Shown here: positions 50,648 to 59,800 of the stretch, one piece after another
Position numbering within the stretch: the first letter of the stretch is position 1
Layout of the letters: each line of letters starts with the position of its first letter
Assembly: GCA_025455005.1 (NCBI GenBank)
Contig: JALONH010000017.1
Location: 1 to 62,241 of the forward strand
Source: Cytophagaceae bacterium
GTDB taxonomy: Bacteria; Bacteroidota; Bacteroidia; Cytophagales; Cytophagaceae
Direction of reading: 5' to 3'
DNA: 62,241 nucleotides
The notes under the pieces: model-generated
Told to the model about the DNA's origin: nothing
Databases searched by the model: none
What the model saw: only the letters and a program-made list of their open reading frames with translations
Position numbers and translations under genes: made by a program

Positions 50648-51298
50648 ATGCAAAAATCAATCTCCACCCGAATAGCCGAAACGTTGTCGGTTTTGTTACA
50701 TCCCATATTTATACCAACGTATCTTTTTATAGGGTTTATGTTCTGGGGTGCTGTAATACTTCATCCATTAAGTATTAGTCAACAATACCTATACTTACTG
50801 CTTATTTTCATCACGACTACCTTAATTCCATTAGGAAGTTTATCGTTGTATTGGTGGATTCGACATCGTGTTGTAAACAAGAGCTCTTTTGAAATGTCCG
50901 ACCGTGAGGATCGAGTTATTCCTTTTTTATATGTTGGTATTTTATATAGTGGTATTACTTGGTTGTTCCATTCTGTTTTACACCCCCCTATTCTATTAAT
51001 TGTTGTACTTACGACTATCAGTGTAGGAATATTTGTTTTATCTCTCATCTATCTTTTTTGGAAAATCAGTGCACATGCATTAGGATGGGGATTAGCAACC
51101 GGTTTGATTGGTTTATTGTATACCATAGTACCCGACCATGTTTACATTCAATTTTTACTTACAAGCATTATAGTGAGTGGACTCGTTATGACTTGTAGAT
51201 TACAACTTCAAGCGCATACCTCCGTACAAGTGTATGTGGGGTGGTGTATTGGAATATTATTATCCTTTGGCGGGTTATTTGAACTTTTATTATTGTAA
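50648..51298 (+). CDS. PAP2-like integral membrane protein
   Basis: A 216-residue protein with about six membrane helices. The cytoplasmic loop FEMSDREDRVIPFL and the KISAHALGWG motif resemble the PAP2-type membrane proteins found in Bacteroidota, but the full set of phosphatase motifs is not visible, so catalysis is uncertain. It starts 8 bp after rpoN and is followed after 6 bp by an enoyl-CoA hydratase family gene. The association with rpoN is positional only. Confidence 0.6.
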   Translation: MQKSISTRIAETLSVLLHPIFIPTYLFIGFMFWGAVILHPLSISQQYLYLLLIFITTTLIPLGSLSLYWWIRHRVVNKSSFEMSDREDRVIPFLYVGILYSGITWLFHSVLHPPILLIVVLTTISVGIFVLSLIYLFWKISAHALGWGLATGLIGLLYTIVPDHVYIQFLLTSIIVSGLVMTCRLQLQAHTSVQVYVGWCIGILLSFGGLFELLLL

Positions 51299-51304
51299 TC
51301 TAGT

Positions 51305-52036
51305 ATGTATGTAGAATATATTACAATGGAACATGGAGTTGAGATTCGGTTAAACCAACCGGAGAGTTACAATGCCTTATTCCCAGAATTTATAGAAGCA
51401 ATTGTTTCTGCATTTAATAAAGCGGAAGCAGACAAGGCTATTCAATACATACTTTTTACAGCATCCGGTAAAGGTTTTTGTTCCGGGTTAGATTTAAAAT
51501 GGGCGGCTACTATTCCAACTTCAGATGTTCAACATATAGTAGAAAAATATTTCAATGTTCTAGCCGAAACTATTTTTAACTGTTCTAAAATGACATTTTG
51601 TTATTTACAGGGCGTAGCCAGTGGTGCCGGAGCCTCTTTAGTATTGGCATGTGATTGGATTATAGGAAATTCATCTGCTACTATTCATTTACCCTTTTTA
51701 CAATTGGGTCTAATGCCGGATACCGGAATGAGTTTTTTGTTAACCCGAAGAGTTGGATATGCAAAAAGTATTCAACTGTTAGCCGAATGCAAAAAAATAA
51801 CAGTGTCCGAGTTAGAACATTTAGGAATTGTGCAAACCATTGTAAAAGAAAAGGAAGATATATACCTTCTTATACAACAACTGCCAAACCATAAACTTCA
51901 AGCCTTAAAACAGCTACTTCAACCGAAGCACAACCTTTCATCTGCTTTACAGCAAGAGGCTATTGCACAACATACTATTATGCAAACGGGAGAGTATAAA
52001 GAAAAATTAAATGCTTTTTTAAATAAAACTACTTGA
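51305..52036 (+). CDS. Enoyl-CoA hydratase/isomerase family protein
   Basis: A 243-residue crotonase-fold enzyme acting on acyl-CoA thioesters. The two oxyanion-hole loops are seen at 58-64 (GFCSGLD) and 103-111 (GVASGAGAS). The segment LGLMPDTGMSFLL has Asp139 where many family members have Glu, a pattern also seen in PaaG-type isomerases. The exact substrate is unknown. Its 3' end overlaps the convergent glycosyltransferase gene by 8 bp. Confidence 0.88.
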   Translation: MYVEYITMEHGVEIRLNQPESYNALFPEFIEAIVSAFNKAEADKAIQYILFTASGKGFCSGLDLKWAATIPTSDVQHIVEKYFNVLAETIFNCSKMTFCYLQGVASGAGASLVLACDWIIGNSSATIHLPFLQLGLMPDTGMSFLLTRRVGYAKSIQLLAECKKITVSELEHLGIVQTIVKEKEDIYLLIQQLPNHKLQALKQLLQPKHNLSSALQQEAIAQHTIMQTGEYKEKLNAFLNKTT

Positions 52037-52955
52037 TATTACTTTCTTTAATAATGTACAGAGGTCTGTTTCTTACATTATCACTCAACCGACTAATATA
52101 CTCCCCGATTATTCCAATACTGATTAATTGCACTCCTCCAATAAATAAAACACTTAAAATTAAAGACGTCCATCCGGGTACGAAATCCTTTAATATAAAT
52201 CGCGAATACAAAGCATATAGCATAATCAAAAAAGCGATACCTGAAACAATAAATCCGGATACAGTGGCGAATTTTAGAGGTAAATTTGAAAAAGAAGTAA
52301 TACCATCTAAAGCAAATCGTATCATTTTTTTATAGGTATAACCGGTAGTACCGCCATTTCGTTCGTCTCTATCATACTCGATAAAGGTTTGACGGAAACC
52401 AATCCAAGAAATTTGTCCTCTTAAGAATTTATGTTGTTCCGGCATTTTTTTCAAAACATCGATAATTTTTTTATCAATCATACGAAAATCGCCGGTATCA
52501 ACGGGAATCTCAACTGAAGTGATGGAAGACAACATTCTGTAAAATAGTTTTGCTGTAATTTTTTTTAATACACTTTCACCTTTTCGTGAGATACGCTTAG
52601 CATAGACTACTTCATAGCCTTCTTGCATTTTCTCATACATTTGTATGATCAGTTCCGGTGGGTCTTGAAGGTCCGCGTCGATAATTACTATTTTAGAGCC
52701 ACTGCAATTATCAATTCCCGCTGTAACTGCAATTTGATGACCAAAATTTCTGCTAAAGTCAAGGTACTTTATATGGCTATCAATAGAAGCTATATTTTTA
52801 ATAATTTCTAACGATTGATCTTTACTTCCATCATTAACAAAAACAAATTCATATTCAACCGGAAGTTGAATGACAACTTGTTTTGAGCGCACATACAACT
52901 TTTCAATATTTTGTTCTTCGTTGTATATAGGAATAATGATAGAAATTTTTTCCAT
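52029..52955 (-). CDS. GT2 glycosyltransferase, polyprenyl-phosphate type
   Basis: A 308-residue family 2 glycosyltransferase that probably moves a sugar to a polyprenyl phosphate at the inner membrane. The nucleotide-sugar domain (about 1-225) has SIIIPIYNEE, FVNDGSKD, and the metal-binding DAD at 93-95 within DADLQDPPE. Two C-terminal transmembrane helices (about 230-255 and 265-290) are typical of DPM1/GtrB-like proteins. It lies 3 bp after ispF and ends convergently with the enoyl-CoA hydratase gene. Confidence 0.92.
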   Translation of the reverse strand: MEKISIIIPIYNEEQNIEKLYVRSKQVVIQLPVEYEFVFVNDGSKDQSLEIIKNIASIDSHIKYLDFSRNFGHQIAVTAGIDNCSGSKIVIIDADLQDPPELIIQMYEKMQEGYEVVYAKRISRKGESVLKKITAKLFYRMLSSITSVEIPVDTGDFRMIDKKIIDVLKKMPEQHKFLRGQISWIGFRQTFIEYDRDERNGGTTGYTYKKMIRFALDGITSFSNLPLKFATVSGFIVSGIAFLIMLYALYSRFILKDFVPGWTSLILSVLFIGGVQLISIGIIGEYISRLSDNVRNRPLYIIKESNIK

Positions 52956-52958
52956 AGG

Positions 52959-53438
52959 TTATTGTTGGATTAATAAAGCAACCGCAAATGCATTTACCCC
53001 CTCTTCTCGACCTACATAACCTAATTTTTCATTGGTGGTTGCCTTGATGGAAATATCCGAAACATCGAGTCCCATCGCTTTTGCCAAAGCGGTTTTCATA
53101 GCATCGATATGGGGATTCACTTTGGGTTGTTCAAGAGCTAAGGCTGCGTCTATATTACTAATCTCCCATCCTTCTTGACGAATTAATCGGCATACCTCAG
53201 TAAGTAATATTTTTGAATCTACCCCTTTCCATTTAGGATCTTTATTAGAAAAATGGTACCCTATGTCACGTAAATTAGCGGCACCTAGAATAGCATCACA
53301 GATAGCATGGATGAGTACATCTGCATCCGAATGTCCATCCGGACCAAGGTGATACTCTAATTGAATACCCCCTAATATCATGGGTCTACCTTCTTTCAGA
53401 GGGTGAACATCATATCCAAAACCTACTTTTATTTTCAT
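52959..53438 (-). CDS. ispF: 2-C-methyl-D-erythritol 2,4-cyclodiphosphate synthase
   Basis: A trimeric MEP-pathway enzyme forming MEcPP for isoprenoid synthesis. From the ATG at 53438 it is 159 residues. Metal ligands Asp10, His12 and His44 are visible in GFGYDVH and DADVLIH. The C-terminal GREEGVNAFAVALL is conserved. I chose this start over an upstream ATG at 53462 because it overlaps the M16 peptidase stop as ATGA and matches the family N-terminus. Undecaprenyl supply fits the neighbouring polyprenyl glycosyltransferase. Confidence 0.98.
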   Translation of the reverse strand: MKIKVGFGYDVHPLKEGRPMILGGIQLEYHLGPDGHSDADVLIHAICDAILGAANLRDIGYHFSNKDPKWKGVDSKILLTEVCRLIRQEGWEISNIDAALALEQPKVNPHIDAMKTALAKAMGLDVSDISIKATTNEKLGYVGREEGVNAFAVALLIQQ

Positions 53439-54679
53439 ATTGAGTTGGTTGCTTTGTACCAAAGCGTACTACAATTTTCTTTTTGAAAAATTTCTTTTGC
53501 AATAGAATTCACCTCTGAAGATGTTATGTTCTGAATTTTCTCCGCTTCTTGGTTAACACTTTCCGGGTTACCGGTAACAGCGGCAAAGGCAAGATTCATC
53601 GCTCGATTTAATATTTCCACTTCGCCAAACACCAAAGTACTTTCCGCTTGATTTTTTGCTTTACTAATTTCTTTTTCCCCGATACCGTTTGTCATTATAT
53701 CTTCCAAAAGAGTTTGAATGGCATTGTCTCCATCAGATAAGGAAACCCCTTTGTTTAGTTTACCATCAATCACCAACAAGCCCGGATCGATTGATCCCAT
53801 CACGTACGCTTGAATGGAATTGAAGTATTTTTTTTCTTGAACGAGCTGTTGATATAAAAGGGAAGATTTGCCCCTGCCTACGATATCACTTAAACAATCC
53901 GTTGCATAATAGGCTGCATCGTTTTTACCACACATAGGATATGTTTTGTATAAAGCATCCAGAGGCACATTTCCGGACGTTTCTAAAAAACGAGCGGTAG
54001 TTTGTTTAGGTTCTATTGGAATATTTCGAACCGGCTTTTTACCGCCGGGAATAGGTCCAAACCATTTTTCACTAAGTCGTTTCGCTTCTTCCAGCGTAAT
54101 ATTGCCGGCAAGTACCAGATAAGCATTCGAAGGTACATAATACGTGTAAAAGAAATCTTTTACATCTTGCAGGGTAGCATTTTCTATATGACGGATTTCT
54201 TTCCCGATCGTAGGCCAACGATAACCATGTTGAGTGTAGGCCAAAGGGCGTAATTTTAACCAAACATCACCGTAGGGTTGGTTTAAATACCGTTGCTTAA
54301 ATTCTTCAATGACTACTTGACGTTGCACTTCTAATACTTTTGGGTCAAAAGACAACGAGAGCATACGATCAGATTCCAGCCAAAAAGCCGTTTCTTTATT
54401 TTGAGCAGGAATGGTGATGTAGTAATTCGTGATATCCGGTGAGGTAAACGCGTTGTTTTCTCCACCGGCTCGTTGAAGAGGCTCATCAAATGCCGATATG
54501 TGTTTCGAACCACCAAACATGAGGTGTTCAAAAAGGTGTGCAAAACCGGTTTTATCCGGGTGCTCATCGCGAGAACCTACGTCATACAAGACGTTCAGGA
54601 CAAATGTATTGACTTGAGTATCCGTATGGACGATGACTTGTAAACCATTGTCTAAAGTAAATTGAGAAAATTCAATCAT
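53435..54679 (-). CDS. M16 family zinc peptidase
   Basis: A 414-residue insulinase/processing-peptidase-like protein. The inverted zinc motif HxxEH is at His48-Leu-Phe-Glu51-His52 (AHLFEHLMFGGSKH), with a downstream VIEEFKQR segment supplying the third ligand. A second M16 domain (about 180-360) follows. No signal peptide is visible, so it may be cytosolic or partner another M16 subunit. It overlaps ispF by 4 bp. Confidence 0.93.
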   Translation of the reverse strand: MIEFSQFTLDNGLQVIVHTDTQVNTFVLNVLYDVGSRDEHPDKTGFAHLFEHLMFGGSKHISAFDEPLQRAGGENNAFTSPDITNYYITIPAQNKETAFWLESDRMLSLSFDPKVLEVQRQVVIEEFKQRYLNQPYGDVWLKLRPLAYTQHGYRWPTIGKEIRHIENATLQDVKDFFYTYYVPSNAYLVLAGNITLEEAKRLSEKWFGPIPGGKKPVRNIPIEPKQTTARFLETSGNVPLDALYKTYPMCGKNDAAYYATDCLSDIVGRGKSSLLYQQLVQEKKYFNSIQAYVMGSIDPGLLVIDGKLNKGVSLSDGDNAIQTLLEDIMTNGIGEKEISKAKNQAESTLVFGEVEILNRAMNLAFAAVTGNPESVNQEAEKIQNITSSEVNSIAKEIFQKENCSTLWYKATNSI

Positions 54680-54770
54680 TTATCATTATTTTAACAAAAA
54701 TAGAAATAGAACCTTTAATTTTAAGAATTATTTTAACAGGTAGTATAAATAATTTGTTCCCCAACCGGAT

Positions 54771-56750
54771 ATGATAGCATTTGATCGCAAACAACTGGAA
54801 GATTCAACGCTTCTTTCTATTTATCAAGAATTGTTAAAACCTAGATTGATAGAAGAGAAAATGTTGCTGTTGTTACGCCAGGGAGAACTCAGCAAATGGT
54901 TTTCCGGAATAGGGCAAGAAGCCATATCCGTAGGTGTAGGTTGTGCCTTACACCCGGAGGACTACCTATTACCCTTACATCGAAATTTAGGTGTTTTTAC
55001 GAGTAGAGGCGTTCCATTGCATCGTTTATTTTGTCAGTTTCAAGGAAAACCATCAGGTTTTACCAAGGGACGCGATCGCTCGTTTCATTTTGGGACAAAA
55101 GAGCACCATATAGTTGGCATGATTTCCCATTTAGGGCCACAGATGGCAGTAGCCGATGGGATAGCTTTAGCAGAAAAACTATCTCGGAGTGGGCGAACTA
55201 CACTCGTCTTTACAGGTGATGGCGGCACGAGCGAAGGCGACTTTCATGAAGCATTAAATATAGCTGCCGTATGGAACTTGCCCGTTCTCTTTTTAGTTGA
55301 AAATAATGGATATGGTTTATCTACTCCGGTAGAAGAACAGTTTGTCATAAAAAGTTTCAAAGAAAAAGGGCCTGCCTATGGCATTGATACGATAAGCATA
55401 GATGGGAATAATGTGTTAGAAGTATACCATACCATTCAAGCTGCAGCCAAAAAAGTACAAGAAGAACAAAAGCCCATTTTAATAGAGGCGAATACGTTCC
55501 GCATGCGGGGACACGAAGAGGCGAGTGGAACTACTTATGTTCCGGATGAACTGTTTGCCTATTGGGCATCCAAAGATCCGGTAGAGAACTACGAACACTT
55601 TTTACTTCAAGAAGGAATACTTCAACCGGGAGCAATAGAATCCATCAAGCAGTCGATACAACAAACTATCCAAGAAGCTTGGGCGTATGCACAACAAGAG
55701 TCGCTTCCGGTAGCGGACAGTAGTGTAGAACAAGCGGATATGTATGTGCCGTATGTACAAGCGGTGGTTCGTCCTAGAACGCAACTGACACGTCCAATGC
55801 GTATGGTAGATGCTATACAAGATGCTTTACGACTAGGCTTAGAACGCCATAGAAACTTAATTCTAATGGGTCAAGATATAGCAGAATATGGTGGAGTGTT
55901 TAAAGTTACAGAAGGCTTATTGGAGCGTTTTGGTAAAGACCGTATTCGAAATACGCCTTTATGCGAGTCTGCCGTCATCGGTGCCGGATTAGGGCTTGCG
56001 ATAAAACAATATAAAAGTGTAATTGAAATTCAATTTGCCGATTTTGTGACAAATGGCTTTAACCAGATTGTAAATAATTTAGCTAAGAGTTATTATCGAT
56101 GGGAACAAAATGCGGACGTTGTTATACGTCTGCCTACAGGTGCTGGGTTAACAGCCGGCCCTTTTCATTCTCAATCAACTGAGGCCTGGTTTTTTCACAC
56201 TCCGGGATTAAAGATAGTTTATCCATCCAATGCAGTAGATGCAAAAGGATTGTTATTGGCAGCGATTGAAGATCCCAATCCGGTTTTGTTTTACGAACAT
56301 AAAGCATTGTATCGAAACGCTCCCATCGTTGTTTCAGAAGATTATTATACTACTCTAATAGGCGAAGCCGTTTTGATCGAACAAGGAAGCGATATAAGTA
56401 TCATCACGTATGGAATGGGCGTCCTTTGGGCTAAAGAAGTTTGTCAACAGTTACAAGTATCCGCTGATATAGTAGATTTACGCACCTTACTGCCTTGGGA
56501 TAAAGAAACGATTTTACGTTCCGTCAAAAAGACTGGTCGTGCGTTGGTACTCCATGAAGACACCCTAACGGGGGGAATTAGTGCAGAAATAGCATCGTAT
56601 ATTCAAGAAGCTGCTTTCGAATATTTAGATGCCCCGGTGAAACGATTAGGAGCATTGGATACTGCTGTCCCATTTGCTAAAACCCTTGAAGATAATTTCT
56701 TACCTAAATCGAAATTAGTGGATATGGTACACGAAATTTTATCCTATTAA
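54771..56750 (+). CDS. Fused 2-oxoacid dehydrogenase E1 (alpha plus beta)
   Basis: A 659-residue thiamine-diphosphate enzyme, E1 of a pyruvate or branched-chain 2-oxoacid dehydrogenase complex. The alpha part (about 1-320) has the ThDP motif GDGG at 149-152 to NN at 178-179. The beta part (about 335-659) starts TRPMRMVDAIQDALRLGLER and contains EIQFADFVTNGFNQIVN and the transketolase C-terminal domain (LRTLLPWDKETI). E1 alpha and beta are usually separate genes; a fused form is known in Bacteroidota. E2 and E3 genes are not adjacent. lipA at 59877 makes the lipoyl group such complexes need. Confidence 0.93.
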   Translation: MIAFDRKQLEDSTLLSIYQELLKPRLIEEKMLLLLRQGELSKWFSGIGQEAISVGVGCALHPEDYLLPLHRNLGVFTSRGVPLHRLFCQFQGKPSGFTKGRDRSFHFGTKEHHIVGMISHLGPQMAVADGIALAEKLSRSGRTTLVFTGDGGTSEGDFHEALNIAAVWNLPVLFLVENNGYGLSTPVEEQFVIKSFKEKGPAYGIDTISIDGNNVLEVYHTIQAAAKKVQEEQKPILIEANTFRMRGHEEASGTTYVPDELFAYWASKDPVENYEHFLLQEGILQPGAIESIKQSIQQTIQEAWAYAQQESLPVADSSVEQADMYVPYVQAVVRPRTQLTRPMRMVDAIQDALRLGLERHRNLILMGQDIAEYGGVFKVTEGLLERFGKDRIRNTPLCESAVIGAGLGLAIKQYKSVIEIQFADFVTNGFNQIVNNLAKSYYRWEQNADVVIRLPTGAGLTAGPFHSQSTEAWFFHTPGLKIVYPSNAVDAKGLLLAAIEDPNPVLFYEHKALYRNAPIVVSEDYYTTLIGEAVLIEQGSDISIITYGMGVLWAKEVCQQLQVSADIVDLRTLLPWDKETILRSVKKTGRALVLHEDTLTGGISAEIASYIQEAAFEYLDAPVKRLGALDTAVPFAKTLEDNFLPKSKLVDMVHEILSY

Positions 56751-56804
56751 CAACTTCTTATCCTTTTTCTTCGTTTGGAATATGAGGTGAAATCCTTGTA
56801 TTCT

Positions 56805-56835
56805 TTTGAGAAATCTTGATAAATCGTTATATTTA
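56805..56835 (+). promoter_or_regulatory. Candidate promoter of the lipoprotein operon
   Basis: TTTG (56805-56808), exactly 19 bp, TATATTTA (56828-56835), one mismatch to TAnnTTTG. The ATG lies only 5 bp downstream, which would give a leaderless or nearly leaderless mRNA. Confidence 0.5.
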
Positions 56836-56840
56836 AACAT

Positions 56841-57116
56841 ATGAATACCTTACGTTCCTATATCATCCGCAGTTTGTGGGTAGTACTTTCAAGCGTCATT
56901 CTTTTTGCTTCTTGTCAAAAAAAGCAAGTAATGTGTCCGGGTTTAGGACAATCGAATGAAGCGGATATCAGTATGTTTGATGAAAATGGCAACCTAAAAG
57001 AACAAGGGAAGAAAAAAAAGAAAAGCAGTTCTACGGTAGGGCGCTTTGACGCCAATACCGGCTTAGTCAGTAAAAAGAAATCCCCTGCAAAGGCAAAAGC
57101 TCGAAAACGCGTATAA
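56841..57116 (+). CDS. Small Lys-rich lipoprotein
   Basis: A 91-residue protein with a signal peptide ending in the lipobox LFASC (Cys25), so a likely lipid-anchored periplasmic protein. The mature part is short, charged and Lys/Ser-rich (GKKKKKSSSTVGRF; KKKSPAKAKARKRV). I do not recognise a family. Its TAA overlaps the ATG of the following secreted repeat protein (TAATG), so the two are co-translated and probably work together. Confidence 0.75.
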   Translation: MNTLRSYIIRSLWVVLSSVILFASCQKKQVMCPGLGQSNEADISMFDENGNLKEQGKKKKKSSSTVGRFDANTGLVSKKKSPAKAKARKRV

Positions 57117-57997
57117 TGATTCCAACTAAATCGTTTCCACTGCTCCTGTTTGTTATCCTGTTGTTCACTTGCAACAGCTATTGGAGTTTTGCTCAATCCA
57201 ATAAGGATGTAATAAAAAAACAAAAGCAGATGGGGAAAAGTACCGGAGACATCAATGTGTCCAAGCCAAACGGAGGAATGCAAGGACCAAAAAATAATGA
57301 GGCCACTGTTCCGGTTAAAAGCAATAAAGATAATGCTAAGAAGCAAAAACAGATGGCCAAAAATACCGGTGATCAAACGATTCCTTCCTCCAACGTTCAG
57401 CCTCCAAAGTATGATAATACGGTAGTAGTGAACGATAAGCCTCAACGTAAAGCGAGTAAGCAAATATCAAAATATCAAGGCGACATGGTACCGATGGAGT
57501 CGCAAATGCAAGGACCTAAAAATTCCGGTTCATTAGTTTTGGCCCGAGAGATTAATCGAAAACAAGAAAAAGACCGCGCTCGGTATTCCGGTGATTTACC
57601 TTCCAACTTTTTGCAAAAACGTACTCAACAACGAGAAGATAAAAACCGTCAAGTTTCCTCCTACAAGGGAGATATTCTAGTCCGCACTTTAAATCAACGA
57701 GCACAACGCTCCCGTAAAAAATCTAAAGAAATTGCGAATTACCGCGGCGATATTATTGTAAAGAAAATGAAGAAAGGCATGCATCCAAGTGCGGTGTATC
57801 AAGGCGGAAAAGTAAAAAACAGTTATTCTCAAAAAGAGAAATACCGTCAGAAAATGCTTAAAAAATACGGTAAAAACGAAGACATCGAGAAAGCGAATTG
57901 GCAAAAACAAAAACAACGAGCCCCGCGTTACGATAGCAGAGAAGCGGACATTTGGAATTTAAAACCCAAACCTCAATCTACCACACCTACTCGATAA
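57116..57997 (+). CDS. Secreted basic repeat protein with Y/TxGD motifs
   Basis: A 293-residue protein with a signal peptide (residues 1-27, ending WSFAQ). The mature part is strongly basic and built of six or seven degenerate repeats of about 25-40 residues. Each carries a Lys/Arg-rich helix followed by a [Y/T]xGD motif: KSTGD, KNTGD, KYQGD, RYSGD, SYKGD, NYRGD. Three early copies also share a QGPKN-like motif. I do not recognise a function. The density of basic residues suggests binding to polyanions or to the envelope surface. It is translationally coupled to the lipoprotein and followed by ytxJ. Confidence 0.7.
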   Translation: MIPTKSFPLLLFVILLFTCNSYWSFAQSNKDVIKKQKQMGKSTGDINVSKPNGGMQGPKNNEATVPVKSNKDNAKKQKQMAKNTGDQTIPSSNVQPPKYDNTVVVNDKPQRKASKQISKYQGDMVPMESQMQGPKNSGSLVLAREINRKQEKDRARYSGDLPSNFLQKRTQQREDKNRQVSSYKGDILVRTLNQRAQRSRKKSKEIANYRGDIIVKKMKKGMHPSAVYQGGKVKNSYSQKEKYRQKMLKKYGKNEDIEKANWQKQKQRAPRYDSREADIWNLKPKPQSTTPTR

Positions 57998-58002
57998 TCG
58001 GT

Positions 58003-58338
58003 ATGATTTGGAATGCACTAACCAGCCTTACGACCTTAGAAGAACTTTGGGAAACCAGTGTAGACACACCTGTACTTTTATTCAAACATAGTACACGTTG
58101 TTCAATCAGTACTACAGCTTTGGATCGTATGCTTCGGCAGTGGAAGACAGAAGACAGTCAAAAGGTACTTCCTTACTATCTGGATTTGTTGAACTATCGA
58201 CCCATTTCTTCTGCGATAGCAGAACGCACCGGAGTAGAACACCAATCCCCTCAATTACTTTTATTAAAAAATAAGCAAGTCGTATGGACTGCTTCCCATT
58301 GGGATATTGACTATTCCGAACTGTGGAAATATGTTTAA
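58003..58338 (+). CDS. ytxJ: Bacillithiol-associated YtxJ-like monothiol protein
   Basis: A 111-residue thioredoxin-fold protein. The HSTRCSIS segment carries a single Cys (Cys33) as in YtxJ/DUF2847 proteins proposed to act as monothiol bacilliredoxins. I chose the ATG at 58003 (MIWNALTSL) rather than an upstream in-frame ATG that overlaps the repeat-protein gene. It is 5 bp downstream of that gene. A related role for bacillithiol in this organism is inferred. Confidence 0.85.
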   Translation: MIWNALTSLTTLEELWETSVDTPVLLFKHSTRCSISTTALDRMLRQWKTEDSQKVLPYYLDLLNYRPISSAIAERTGVEHQSPQLLLLKNKQVVWTASHWDIDYSELWKYV

Positions 58339-58350
58339 GGATATACAAGC

Positions 58351-58365
58351 GTAAGTCCGGCTTAC
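58351..58365. terminator. Possible bidirectional terminator between ytxJ and osmC
   Basis: A short stem GTAAG/CTTAC around TCCGG lies between the two converging genes, with A/T runs on both sides. It is short and could be chance. Confidence 0.4.
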
Positions 58366-58372
58366 ACTTTAC

Positions 58373-58783
58373 TTAAAAATTAAAAATAAAATCTTGTTCT
58401 ATATCCGGATGTAAGCTTAATGCAACCGGGCAGGTACGGGCACTTCTTTTTAAGATTTCTGCCTCTTTGCCGGATAATGCAGAGGGATCCGGATGCTTAA
58501 TATCTAAGCGTAAAGCGGCTATTCTGCGAGGTGCTTCCACCGACATTACTTTTTCAATTTGAATGGTGGTACCTTCCAATGGTATGTTATCTCTACGTGC
58601 TACAATACCCATTATTGTCAACATACAAGAAGCTAATGCCGAGGAAACTAAATCTGTAGGAGAATACGTGCTCCCTTTACCATTATTATCCTTGGGAGCG
58701 TCTGTCCGAATGACAGAACCGGATGAAAGGTGCATTCCTTGTGTTTCAAGATCTCCTAAATATTCAACCGTCATTTGATGCAT
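58373..58783 (-). CDS. OsmC family peroxiredoxin-like protein
   Basis: A 136-residue OsmC/Ohr-fold protein that reduces organic or fatty-acid hydroperoxides. The two conserved cysteines are Cys53 (ASCMLTIMG) and Cys118 (TCPVALSLHP). The STYSPTDLVSSALASC segment is diagnostic. It is convergent with ytxJ, another redox gene, and divergent from the downstream outer membrane protein gene. Confidence 0.93.
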   Translation of the reverse strand: MHQMTVEYLGDLETQGMHLSSGSVIRTDAPKDNNGKGSTYSPTDLVSSALASCMLTIMGIVARRDNIPLEGTTIQIEKVMSVEAPRRIAALRLDIKHPDPSALSGKEAEILKRSARTCPVALSLHPDIEQDFIFNF

Positions 58784-58805
58784 AATCCTATCTTACTTTA
58801 AGTTT

Positions 58806-58865
58806 CGAAAATAAATAATATTCAGGAGAAATAATACCTTAAGTAAGCCTCCTGTTTTATTTTCG
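58806..58865. repeat. Long nested hairpin between osmC and the outer membrane protein gene
   Basis: CGAAAATAAA (58806-58815) pairs with TTTATTTTCG (58856-58865), and CAGGAG (58823-58828) with CTCCTG (58849-58854). A further near-symmetric pair CTTACTTTAAG/CTTAAGTAAG overlaps its left end and loop. It lies in a divergent intergenic region, so it is not a normal terminator. It could be an operator, a leader structure or a relic element. Confidence 0.5.
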
Positions 58866-58998
58866 TAAAATGTATCCGGAGTCCTTCATACTAAAAGGGA
58901 TATCTAGCCGTATTAAAGTTATCCTCTCTGCTCCTATGCTTGTTTAATTTAAATACTAAATTTTGTTGTAGAGTTGTGATTTTGTAATTTGAAGCCGC

Positions 58999-59757
58999 AT
59001 GAAGGTTCTACCCCATATCATTCTTTCTTTATTGCTGTTTTATGCATCGGCGGTTCACGCCCAGCAAGTGAACCGTGAAGGAATTTTGAATTACGAACGA
59101 GAAATAATCGGCGGTATAAATTTCAATACCAATGGAGGCTTTATTGGTGGGTTTATGTTTCGATATACTCGTATGGATCCAAACCATACTAAAATGTTGC
59201 ATAACTTTGGTTTAGAGTTGGGTATAGTAAAACATCCTAAAGAGGTACGATTAGCCAACGCCTCAACCGGGGGCACTTTTATAGGGTATAAAACGAATCA
59301 CTTGTTGGTATGGCGTCCGCATTATGGTCGAGAGTTTTTAGTGTTTCGGAAAGGGAATGAAGACGGGGTGCAGTTGGATTGGATTATCAATGGTGGGCCA
59401 TCCTTAGCCATGCTTGTTCCCTATATGATTGAATACGACTATGGAACCAGTTTTCAAATAGAGCAATTCGACCCGGATATACACCGTAATTTATCGAATA
59501 TAGGAGGTAACGCCGGATTTACCAGCGGCTTAGGAAAATCAAACTTTACTCCCGGTATCCACATCAAAACCGGTTTTAGTTTCGAATACAGTCATTTTGA
59601 TACGAACGTAACTGGAATAGAAGTAGGCTTTCTCTTAGAAGCCTTTGCACAACCTATCTCTATGTTAGAGAAAGATACCACATCTCCCGGAAGTTTTAAA
59701 GAATACCAAACCTTCACTTCCATTTACATCAATTTATTTTATGGAGGCAGAAAATAA
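58999..59757 (+). CDS. Outer membrane beta-barrel-like protein, unknown function
   Basis: A 252-residue protein with a signal peptide (residues about 1-21, ending VHAQ). The mature part has alternating Gly/aromatic strands (GGINFNTNGGFIGGFMFRYTR; GIHIKTGFSFEYSHF; TSIYINLFYGGRK end) typical of a small outer membrane barrel. I do not recognise a specific family. It stands alone, between the osmC hairpin region and lipA. Confidence 0.65.
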   Translation: MKVLPHIILSLLLFYASAVHAQQVNREGILNYEREIIGGINFNTNGGFIGGFMFRYTRMDPNHTKMLHNFGLELGIVKHPKEVRLANASTGGTFIGYKTNHLLVWRPHYGREFLVFRKGNEDGVQLDWIINGGPSLAMLVPYMIEYDYGTSFQIEQFDPDIHRNLSNIGGNAGFTSGLGKSNFTPGIHIKTGFSFEYSHFDTNVTGIEVGFLLEAFAQPISMLEKDTTSPGSFKEYQTFTSIYINLFYGGRK

Positions 59758-59800
59758 ATCCGCTTGACTGTTAGATTTTTATCCTCTCCTCTGAACCTTC

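Noticed and set aside
52959-53462. A longer IspF starting at 53462
   Set aside because: The extra eight residues are not family-like and overlap the M16 gene by 28 bp. The ATGA overlap at 53435-53438 marks the true start.
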